From an archaeon MnTg01 (GTDB taxonomy: Archaea; Thermoproteota; Nitrososphaeria; Nitrososphaerales; Nitrosopumilaceae): a stretch of DNA of 5,157 nt. Positions 1 through 5,157 of the stretch are shown here, in pieces (positions within the stretch are counted from its first letter, which is position 1; each line of letters begins with the position of its first letter). The stretch lies in assembly GCA_008974855.1 (NCBI GenBank), contig BFAR01000149.1:1-5157 (forward strand), written 5' to 3'. A model generated the notes under the pieces. It was not told where the DNA came from, did no database searches, and saw nothing but the letters and a program-made list of their open reading frames with translations. Both the position numbers and the translations under genes were made by a program.

Positions 1-502
1 TTACTCTATGTATTCCAGCTACCCCAACGTCGTAACTAGTCAAACATTGACAATTCATCGCAACGCACATGAGTCTGGCCTCTTCAGCAACTCCTATATC
101 AGAAGTTCCTGCAGCTAAAATCCCAACTTTTCCAAGGTTTTTTTTCAATGGTTTTTTATAAATTAGAACTGAGGTAGATTTTTTTCCAATTTCTGTTTGA
201 AATTTTTTTTTCTTTGAAAAATCTAAAATTTTTTTATAATCATTTTTTTTTAGTCTTGATATCAGAATTGAATTTGATTTTTTTAATACCGCTTGAGTTA
301 TTTTTTTTATTTCATTAAATTCCTTATTTTCTGCAAATATTACCTCAGGTATACCTCTTCTATTTTTTCGTCCAGTATCTATTTTAGCAAAATTTTCAAT
401 TTTTTCTAGAGAGTACAATGATAATAACTTACGAGCAGAAGGAACTGTAATTTTTCCAGATTTTAGTGAAGATAGTATTTCATCTAATTCCATATTAGTC
501 AT
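1..502 (-). CDS. larB: LarB, nickel-pincer cofactor synthesis (NaAD carboxylase/hydrolase), 3' end beyond the window
   Basis: LarB converts nicotinic acid adenine dinucleotide to pyridinium-3,5-biscarboxylic acid mononucleotide, the first step of nickel-pincer nucleotide synthesis in the cytoplasm. I translated 167 codons without a stop up to the left edge. Family marks are RRGIPEV at residues 48-54, VGILAAGTSD at 126-135 (PurE-like fold start), VAEEAR at 138-143 and YDVGVAGIHR at 157-166. Family members are about 250 residues long, so roughly the last 80, including the remainder of the catalytic domain, lie outside. The ATG at 502 is preceded immediately by an in-frame TAA, so it is the most upstream start; Met4 (codon ending at 491) is an alternative. 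Neither has a clear Shine-Dalgarno. The gene starts 27 nt after the malate dehydrogenase stop with no obvious TATA box of its own, so co-transcription is likely. Residues 65-122 are very lysine-rich and encoded by long A runs. The odd stretch is C146, C151 and C153 just before the YDVG motif. Family call is firm; exact start is less so. Confidence 0.93.
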   Translation of the reverse strand, partial: MTNMELDEILSSLKSGKITVPSARKLLSLYSLEKIENFAKIDTGRKNRRGIPEVIFAENKEFNEIKKITQAVLKKSNSILISRLKKNDYKKILDFSKKKKFQTEIGKKSTSVLIYKKPLKKNLGKVGILAAGTSDIGVAEEARLMCVAMNCQCLTSYDVGVAGIHRV

Positions 503-529
503 TTAGAAATTATTTAGTTAAAAATCTAA

Positions 530-1444
530 TCAGAGATTTACAGAAGAAATAGCATTTTTTACACTATCCGCTGATTTCTGAAGATCAGCTTTTTCTTCAT
601 CATTTAATTCAAGCTCAATTATTTTTTCTACACCATTTTTCCCTATTACTGCAGGTACCCCCATTATGATGTTTGAAAATCCATATTCACCGTCTAGTGC
701 TGTTGCTACAGGTATCACTTTCTTTTGGTCTCTTACTACAGATTCAATGATTGTGGAAATTGCATTTGCTGGAGCATGAATTGTAGCACCTTTTTGTTCA
801 ATTACTTTAGCTGCAACTTGCCTTGTATCTTGAATTAATGCATCAAGTTTGTCTTTTGAAAGAAGTGAATGTAGTGGTATTCCAGAAACTGAGGAAAATC
901 TTGTTAGAGGTAACATATTTTCTCCATGTTCCCCTATTACTAAAGCACGAATGGAACTACGGGAGTGTCCAGTGGCTTCGTGAATAAACTGAATAAATCT
1001 TGAAAGATCTAACATCCCTCCCATACCAAATATTCTATTTCTTTGAAAACCTGAGACTTTGTTTGCAACATATACCATTGGGTCAAGAGGATTTGTAACT
1101 GGAATTATTATAGAATCACTTGCATATTTTTTTATGTTCTCAACAACATCTTTCATTACACTTGTATTAATTTTCAAAAGATCCATTCTAGTCATTCCTG
1201 GTTTTCTTCCAGAACCAGCAACAACAACAACTATCTTAGAATCTTTCATATCTGAATAATCATTTGAACCTCTGACCTCGACATCAATTCCTTTTTCAGA
1301 TAACATATGATTCAAATCCATTGCTTCACCTTGAGGCAAACCTTTGACTATATCCAGTAAGAGAATTTGATCATCTAATTTCTTTAATGCAGAAAAAAGG
1401 GCAGCAGCTCCTCCTACTTTGCCTGAACCAATAATCGTAATCAT
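530..1444 (-). CDS. mdh: Malate dehydrogenase, NAD(P)-dependent, LDH-like family
   Basis: This cytoplasmic enzyme interconverts (S)-malate and oxaloacetate with a nicotinamide cofactor, a central-carbon step. The 304-residue length is normal for the family. The Rossmann GSGKVG is at residues 6-11 and Asp31 at the end of the second strand suggests NAD(H) over NADP(H), although archaeal enzymes vary. The active-site loop [11 protein letters not shown] (76-86) has Arg80, where lactate dehydrogenases carry Gln, which favours malate over lactate. TNPLD (117-121), the catalytic Asp146/Arg149 pair in GMLDLSR, and the catalytic His173 in GEHGE are all present. The ATG at 1444 puts the glycine loop at the usual distance from the N-terminus, and a TATA-like box about 26 bp upstream suggests a leaderless transcript. 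It is divergent from larC and followed after 27 nt by larB on the same strand. The sequence gives no sign of truncation. Substrate preference is inferred from motif only. Confidence 0.93.
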   Translation of the reverse strand: MITIIGSGKVGGAAALFSALKKLDDQILLLDIVKGLPQGEAMDLNHMLSEKGIDVEVRGSNDYSDMKDSKIVVVVAGSGRKPGMTRMDLLKINTSVMKDVVENIKKYASDSIIIPVTNPLDPMVYVANKVSGFQRNRIFGMGGMLDLSRFIQFIHEATGHSRSSIRALVIGEHGENMLPLTRFSSVSGIPLHSLLSKDKLDALIQDTRQVAAKVIEQKGATIHAPANAISTIIESVVRDQKKVIPVATALDGEYGFSNIIMGVPAVIGKNGVEKIIELELNDEEKADLQKSADSVKNAISSVNL

Positions 1445-1464
1445 GGGATGCGGTTTTAATATTC

Positions 1465-1474
1465 AATAATTAAA
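1465..1474 (-). promoter_or_regulatory. Putative TATA box of mdh(-larB), leaderless spacing
   Basis: Read on the minus strand the site is TTTAATTATT, centred about 26 bp before the mdh ATG (first base 1444). Archaeal TATA boxes usually sit 25-27 bp before the transcription start, so transcription would begin at or next to the ATG, which fits the absence of a ribosome binding site. Background A/T content is high, so the match alone is weak; the spacing is the main support. A second AT-rich stretch nearer the gene (about 1454-1462) lies too close to serve. Confidence 0.45.
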
Positions 1475-1480
1475 TCTAGT

Positions 1481-1495
1481 GAATTTTTCAAATTC
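1481..1495. promoter_or_regulatory. Perfect 6-3-6 dyad at the centre of the divergent promoter, candidate operator
   Basis: GAATTT, a 3-nt spacer TTC, then AAATTC form a perfect inverted repeat. It sits almost at the midpoint of the 91-bp gap between mdh and larC, between the two putative TATA boxes (6 bp from one, 11 bp from the other). A dimeric regulator bound there could affect both directions. In DNA this AT-rich a dyad of this size can easily arise by chance, so this is a candidate only. Confidence 0.25.
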
Positions 1496-1498
1496 GTT

Positions 1499-1514
1499 AA
1501 AGAGAATTTATATT
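1499..1514 (+). promoter_or_regulatory. Putative BRE/TATA element of the larC-larE-cysteine desulfurase operon
   Basis: A purine-rich AAAGAGAA (1499-1506), resembling a TFB recognition element, is followed directly by TTTATATT (1507-1514), a good archaeal TATA box. The box centre lies about 25 bp before the ATG at 1536, so the transcript would start at or very near that ATG. This supports a leaderless mRNA and argues against the GTG at 1479 as the larC start, because that codon would lie upstream of the promoter. Confidence 0.55.
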
Positions 1515-1535
1515 CATTTTAAACTATTGAACTTT

Positions 1536-2768
1536 ATGGTATTAGTAATAGATTCTCAGATTGCAGGCATTTCTGGAGATATGTTACTTTCAGCATTAGT
1601 TGATTTGGGAGCAGATAAATCAAAAATTATCAAAGCAATCAAAATAGCTGAGGATGAACTTTCTGGTTCAACTATAAAAAATATTAACTTTGGTAAAATA
1701 AAAAAAAATGGAATTCAAGCTACTGAGTTAAATTTAGATATTCATGAAAAAACTCATGAGCGCCAAGGAATTGAAATCCAAAAATGTATTGAGAGATCTT
1801 TAGAAAAAATAAAACTATCAGATAAAGCAAAATCTTTTGCAATTTCAAGTATAACCGTTTTAATGAAAGCAGAATCAAAAATTCATGGAAGTCCTCTTTC
1901 CTCGATTCATTTTCATGAAGTCTCCAGTATTGATACTGTTATTGATATAGTAGGAACTGCAGTTGCTCTTGATGATTTAAAATTATTTGATGATGAAATT
2001 GTTACAACCCCTGTGGCGGTAGGTGGGGGAAATTTAACATTTTCACATGGAACTACTTCTAATCCAGCAAGTGCAATCTTAGAAATTTTCAGGGATTCAA
2101 ACATAGCAATTTCTGGAGGTCAAGTAAAAGACGAACTAACTACTCCTACAGGTGCAAGCTTGCTTACTAGTCTCACAAAAACATGTTTGGATTATTATCC
2201 AAAAATGAAAATAAAATCTATAGGCTATGGGGCTGGGAATAAAAACTTTAATGGATTTTCTAATGTATTAAAAATTGTTCATGGAGAAAAATCAAAGGAA
2301 TTCCAACATGATACTGTAAAAGTTTTAGAAACAAATGTTGATGACGTCTCTGGCGAAATCTTAGGAAATATGATAGAAAAAATTATGGACGCTGGGGCCA
2401 AAGATGTAACAATTAGTTCTGCAATAACGAAGAAAGGAAGACCTACCAATCTGGTTTCGGTAATATGTGATTCAAAATCAATGAATCAAATAATTGAATT
2501 GTTGGTTTCTGAAACTGGGACTCTAGGAGTAAGGGTTCGTTCTTCAGAAAGATTTACTGTACCTCGCTCCATTGAAAAAATATCTATAGGAATTCATGGT
2601 TCTACATTTGATATCCAATGTAAGATTTCCTATGATGGGGCAGTCATTAAAAATTTCAAAGTTGAATCTGATGATATAAAAATAATTTCAAACTCAATTT
2701 CTCAATCATTCAAAAAAACTGAGGAATTGGTTCGAATTGCAGTAAAACAAAAACTAGGATTAAAATGA
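1536..2768 (+). CDS. larC: LarC, CTP-dependent nickel insertion protein of the nickel-pincer cofactor
   Basis: LarC inserts nickel into the pyridinium-3,5-bisthiocarboxylic acid mononucleotide made by LarE, using CTP, and completes the NPN cofactor. With the start at the ATG at 1536 the protein has 410 residues, normal for an unsplit LarC. Landmarks: AGISGDMLL at 10-18, HFHEV at 125-129 with Asp133, TTPVAVGGG at 157-165, ELTTPTGA at 200-207, IGYGAG at 229-234, then the C-terminal (LarC2-type) part with ETNVDD at 265-270, KKGRP at 299-303 and ETGTLGVR at 326-333. A GTG at 1479 would add 19 residues of no family resemblance and would begin upstream of the TATA box, so I reject it. Unlike Lactiplantibacillus plantarum, where larC1 and larC2 are joined by a ribosomal frameshift, this is one continuous frame. 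The histidine-rich stretch seen in many LarC proteins is missing; only H70 and H74 are in that area. The stop overlaps the larE start (ATGA). Confidence 0.93.
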   Translation: MVLVIDSQIAGISGDMLLSALVDLGADKSKIIKAIKIAEDELSGSTIKNINFGKIKKNGIQATELNLDIHEKTHERQGIEIQKCIERSLEKIKLSDKAKSFAISSITVLMKAESKIHGSPLSSIHFHEVSSIDTVIDIVGTAVALDDLKLFDDEIVTTPVAVGGGNLTFSHGTTSNPASAILEIFRDSNIAISGGQVKDELTTPTGASLLTSLTKTCLDYYPKMKIKSIGYGAGNKNFNGFSNVLKIVHGEKSKEFQHDTVKVLETNVDDVSGEILGNMIEKIMDAGAKDVTISSAITKKGRPTNLVSVICDSKSMNQIIELLVSETGTLGVRVRSSERFTVPRSIEKISIGIHGSTFDIQCKISYDGAVIKNFKVESDDIKIISNSISQSFKKTEELVRIAVKQKLGLK

Positions 2769-3565
2769 ACAAAATTGATGAATTGATAAACTGGTTTGAT
2801 GGTAAAAAGAAAGTTTTGATTGCACTTTCAGGGGGAGTAGATAGTGCATTGGTTGCATATACTGCTTTTCAAAAATTAGGTGCGTCTGCAATTGCAGTAA
2901 CAGCTGATTACAAAACCCTATCTAATGATGAGCTTAATTCAGCTCAAAGAATTTCTTCAGAAATTGGTATCAAACAAATAATTATTAATTACAATGAATT
3001 AGAAAATGAAAATTTTGTACGTAATGACAATATGCGTTGTTTTTATTGTAGAGACGAGCTAGCTACAAATCTTAATCATCTAGCAAAAAAATTATGTATC
3101 GAAACTATTGTTGATGGAACTCAATTAGATGATTTGGGTGATTACCGACCAGGAATTGATGCTCTACACTCTAATGGAATTCGAAGTCCTCTTGTAGAAA
3201 TTGGATTCACAAAACGCCAAATTCGAGAGGAATCAAAAAAAATTGGATTATCAGTCTACGATAGACCTTCAAATTCTTGTCTAGCATCCCGTATACCCTG
3301 GGGACAAAGGGTTAGTGCCGAAAGACTGACTAGAATTGAAGTTGGAGAATCTTTTGTAAAACAAATACTTCATGTAAATCAAGTACGTGTAAGAGATTTT
3401 GATGGTGTTGCAAAAATTGAAATTGAAAAAAATCAATTGGAACAACTTGCTGATAAAACGAAATTAAATGAAATCACTTTAAAATTAGAACAAATTGGTT
3501 TTAAATCTGTATTAATAGATCAAGAAGGATACAAATCTGGGAAGATTAACGTAATAGCTGATTGA
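2765..3565 (+). CDS. larE: LarE, ATP-dependent sulfur transferase of the nickel-pincer cofactor, three-cysteine type
   Basis: LarE adenylates the carboxylates of the LarB product and replaces them with thiocarboxylates. The 266-residue protein has the PP-loop ATPase motif SGGVDS at 22-27, RCFYCRDEL at 91-99 (Cys92, Cys95), VDGTQLDD at 116-123, and RPSNSCLASRIPWG at 167-180 with Cys172. Cys172 matches the position of the L. plantarum sacrificial sulfur donor (Cys176). The CxxC plus this third cysteine is the pattern reported for LarE proteins that hold a [4Fe-4S] cluster and use an added sulfide instead of destroying their own cysteine; assignment to that type is inference. The C-terminal EGYKSGKIN (254-262) is also family-like. 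The ATG overlaps the larC stop by 4 bp (ATGA), with an AGGA at 2756-2759 five nt upstream as a possible weak ribosome binding site. The stop overlaps the start of the cysteine desulfurase gene. Family call is firm. Confidence 0.94.
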   Translation: MNKIDELINWFDGKKKVLIALSGGVDSALVAYTAFQKLGASAIAVTADYKTLSNDELNSAQRISSEIGIKQIIINYNELENENFVRNDNMRCFYCRDELATNLNHLAKKLCIETIVDGTQLDDLGDYRPGIDALHSNGIRSPLVEIGFTKRQIREESKKIGLSVYDRPSNSCLASRIPWGQRVSAERLTRIEVGESFVKQILHVNQVRVRDFDGVAKIEIEKNQLEQLADKTKLNEITLKLEQIGFKSVLIDQEGYKSGKINVIAD

Positions 3566-4719
3566 TTTATCTAGATAACGCTGCTTCAACTCCTGTAAAC
3601 GCCGAAGTACTAGAAGAAATGATTCCTTTTTTACAAGATCAATTCGGCAACCCATCTTCGATTCATAAATACGGTAGATCTGCACTTAGAGCAATTCAAA
3701 ATGCAAGAAAGCAAATAGCTTATTTGATAAATGCTGAACCAAAAGAAATCCTAATCACTTCAGGTGGTACTGAATCGAACAATACGGCTCTCTTTGGAAT
3801 GGCTCATGCAAAAAAAGGAAATCATATGATTATCTCTTCTATTGAACATGATGCTATATTAGAACCATGTAAAATACTTGAAAAAGATGGATTTGATATT
3901 ACTTACATTCCTGTAAATAATACAGGTTTAGTTAATCCAAAAGATATTGAAAATTCAATTTCAGCAGAAACTTGTCTTGTAAGTATAATGTTTGCAAATA
4001 ATGAAGTAGGTACAATTCAGCCTATTCAAGAAATATCTGAAATTTGTCATCAAAAAAATATAGTTTTTCACTCTGATGCAGTACAGGCAATTGGCAAAAT
4101 AGACTTGGATGTGAAAAAACTAGGCATTGATCTGTTAACCATGTCTTCTCATAAAATTAATGGACCAAAAGGAGTAGGTGCATTTTACATCAGAAATGGG
4201 ATTGAAATTCAACCTTACATTTATGGTGGAGGACAAGAACATGGGATGAGATCTGGCACAGAAAATGTTGCAAGCATTGTGGGATTTGGAAAAGCATGTG
4301 AACTTGCTAAAGAAAACATGCAAAAAAATATTTCCCATTTGCAAAATCTTCAAAGTATGTTAATCACTAAAGTAATGAAAGAAATTCCCCATGTCATACT
4401 TAATGGGAATCAAGAACAAAGAATCCCAAATAATGCTCACTTTACATTCCTTGGAGTAAATGGGGAGGATCTTATTATCAAACTAGACGAAAATGGAATT
4501 GCTGCCTCTACCGGTTCTGCATGCTCGGTTCATGTCCAAAAAGAGTCTCATGTTCTCAAGGCCATGGGATTTTCTCATGATCAAATAACTGGTTCATTAA
4601 GGTTAACAGTGGGACTATTGAATACTAATTTAGAGATAGAAAAAACTGTAAATATATTAAAAATAGTGGTAAAGGAACTCAGAGCCTTTTCTCCTCTCAA
4701 AGACAAATATGGCTTTTAG
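3562..4719 (+). CDS. Cysteine desulfurase, NifS/IscS type (PLP-dependent), TTG start
   Basis: This enzyme takes sulfur from L-cysteine as an enzyme persulfide, leaving alanine, for Fe-S clusters, tRNA thiolation or other sulfur transfers. The 385 residues include YLDNAAST at 3-10, SGGTESNN at 67-74, His96 in IEHDA, NEVGTIQPI at 147-155, SDAVQ at 171-175, the PLP lysine Lys198 in SSHKINGPKG, GGGQEHGMRSGTEN at 222-235, and the catalytic Cys321 in STGSACSVH, so the protein looks active. The start is TTG at 3562: an in-frame TGA lies immediately upstream (3559-3561), the next ATG is at residue 20, and the N-terminal motif directly follows the TTG. It overlaps the larE stop as TTGA, with no clear Shine-Dalgarno, so translation probably depends on coupling to larE. 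The neighbourhood suggests it feeds LarE with sulfur or with its cluster, but a general role in Fe-S assembly is equally possible. I give no symbol because nifS and iscS cannot be told apart here. Confidence 0.95.
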   Translation: MIYLDNAASTPVNAEVLEEMIPFLQDQFGNPSSIHKYGRSALRAIQNARKQIAYLINAEPKEILITSGGTESNNTALFGMAHAKKGNHMIISSIEHDAILEPCKILEKDGFDITYIPVNNTGLVNPKDIENSISAETCLVSIMFANNEVGTIQPIQEISEICHQKNIVFHSDAVQAIGKIDLDVKKLGIDLLTMSSHKINGPKGVGAFYIRNGIEIQPYIYGGGQEHGMRSGTENVASIVGFGKACELAKENMQKNISHLQNLQSMLITKVMKEIPHVILNGNQEQRIPNNAHFTFLGVNGEDLIIKLDENGIAASTGSACSVHVQKESHVLKAMGFSHDQITGSLRLTVGLLNTNLEIEKTVNILKIVVKELRAFSPLKDKYGF

Positions 4720-4741
4720 AAATTTGATTTAGATTTTAATT
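4720..4741 (+). terminator. T-rich stretch after the operon, possible archaeal terminator
   Basis: Just after the cysteine desulfurase stop, the plus strand has short T runs (at 4723-4725, 4728-4730 and 4734-4737). Archaeal RNA polymerase terminates at T-rich tracts without a hairpin. The tracts are short and lie mostly inside the end of the convergent gene, so any plus-strand transcript would overlap it. Weak evidence. Confidence 0.25.
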
Positions 4742-5157
4742 GGAATTCTATATTTTGTTGACAGTACTATTGTTGAAAAAATTCCAATAAATAGAATAAT
4801 CATTACTATATTTCCAAACTCAGGAACCACAAACGTTCCAATTATTTCAATATCTGAATCCCCCTCTTCAAATTCAATGGTAATTGTTCTAGAATCTGCA
4901 TTAGTTGATACTTCTCTATATGGAACTTCAATGCCATCAATTAGGATGATAAAAGTATCATCTTGAGTATCGATTTTCTTTGCATCAATTGATTCACGCG
5001 GAAGTTTCAATGTTATAGCTCCATCATCACCTGTTTCTAAAATTACAATTAAAGCAAAAATCTCTGAATCAACTATCATCTCTTTTACTGTTGCACCCCT
5101 AACCGTATAATCTATATCAAATGTACCATAACTTCCTGCGTCTACTTCAAAAATATC
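4729..5157 (-). CDS. PEFG-CTERM surface protein, C-terminal part (5' end beyond the window)
   Basis: The reading frame stays open from the TAA at 4729-4731 to the right edge, giving 142 visible residues; the methionine at 5079 is internal, because codons upstream of it continue a plausible protein without a stop. The end carries VVPEFG (residues 110-115 of the visible part), a hydrophobic segment at about 116-134, and the basic tail KYRIPIK (135-141). This is the thaumarchaeal PEFG-CTERM signal, thought to be recognised by an archaeosortase-like membrane enzyme that processes and anchors exported proteins. The N-terminal signal peptide is expected outside the window. The body is acidic and beta-rich, with YTVRGATV (17-24), GAITLKLPRESID (46-58) and FIILIDGIEVPY (69-80), a module I recognise from other PEFG-CTERM proteins and which looks like a beta-sandwich repeat. 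Its molecular function is unknown to me. It converges on the cysteine desulfurase with only 9 bp between stops and is probably unrelated to the Lar pathway. Confidence 0.88.
   Translation of the reverse strand, partial: DIFEVDAGSYGTFDIDYTVRGATVKEMIVDSEIFALIVILETGDDGAITLKLPRESIDAKKIDTQDDTFIILIDGIEVPYREVSTNADSRTITIEFEEGDSDIEIIGTFVVPEFGNIVMIILFIGIFSTIVLSTKYRIPIKI

Noticed and set aside
1059..1259. 66-codon open frame on the plus strand
   Set aside because: It lies fully antisense to malate dehydrogenase, whose motifs are intact there, and its product resembles no family I know.
1479..1535. GTG at 1479 as an upstream start for larC, adding 19 residues
   Set aside because: The added residues do not match LarC N-termini, and the best TATA box (1507-1514) would lie inside the coding region. 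The ATG at 1536 fits both the family and the promoter spacing.
1913..2104. 63-codon open frame on the minus strand
   Set aside because: It is antisense to the conserved middle of larC and has no promoter or family resemblance.
3562..3564. Suspected misassigned start, since the desulfurase begins with TTG
   Set aside because: A TGA immediately upstream and the conserved YLDNAAST motif directly downstream leave no other position that keeps the motif, so the TTG stands.
4135..4353. 72-codon open frame on the minus strand
   Set aside because: It is antisense to the PLP-lysine region of the cysteine desulfurase and shows no independent support.
5077..5079. ATG at 5079 as the true start of the PEFG-CTERM protein
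   Set aside because: The frame remains open to the window edge with protein-like sequence, and a start here would leave an exported protein without a signal peptide. The gene is treated as 5'-partial.

Overview
The window is AT-rich archaeal DNA, most likely from an ammonia-oxidising thaumarchaeon (Nitrososphaerota; Nitrosopumilus-like). The strongest pointer is the right-edge protein, which ends in a PEFG motif, one hydrophobic segment and a short basic tail. This is the PEFG-CTERM sorting signal typical of that phylum. Compact gene spacing, TATA-like boxes placed for leaderless transcription and strong A/T bias agree. Genus assignment is inference.

Layout from left to right: (1) the N-terminal two thirds of larB on the minus strand, running off the left edge (1-502); (2) a malate dehydrogenase gene on the minus strand (530-1444), directly upstream of larB and probably co-transcribed with it; (3) a 91-bp divergent promoter region (1445-1535) with a TATA-like box for each direction and a short dyad between them; (4) a tightly coupled plus-strand operon of larC (1536-2768), larE (2765-3565) and a NifS/IscS-type cysteine desulfurase (3562-4719), with two 4-bp stop/start overlaps; (5) a convergent minus-strand gene for a PEFG-CTERM surface protein (4729-5157), cut by the right edge. 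Every gap between genes is under 100 bp and no RNA gene, mobile element or CRISPR array is visible.

The central theme is the nickel-pincer nucleotide (NPN) cofactor, known from lactate racemase. In the characterised pathway LarB carboxylates nicotinic acid adenine dinucleotide and releases AMP, LarE puts sulfur on the two carboxylates, and LarC inserts nickel using CTP. All three synthesis proteins are encoded here, while no LarA-type client racemase is in the window. LarE carries three cysteines in the pattern of the [4Fe-4S]-dependent LarE type, and it is translationally coupled to a cysteine desulfurase, a plausible source of its sulfur or of its cluster. Malate dehydrogenase next to larB raises the question of whether the cofactor serves a 2-hydroxyacid racemase or epimerase. 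That link is a hypothesis only.
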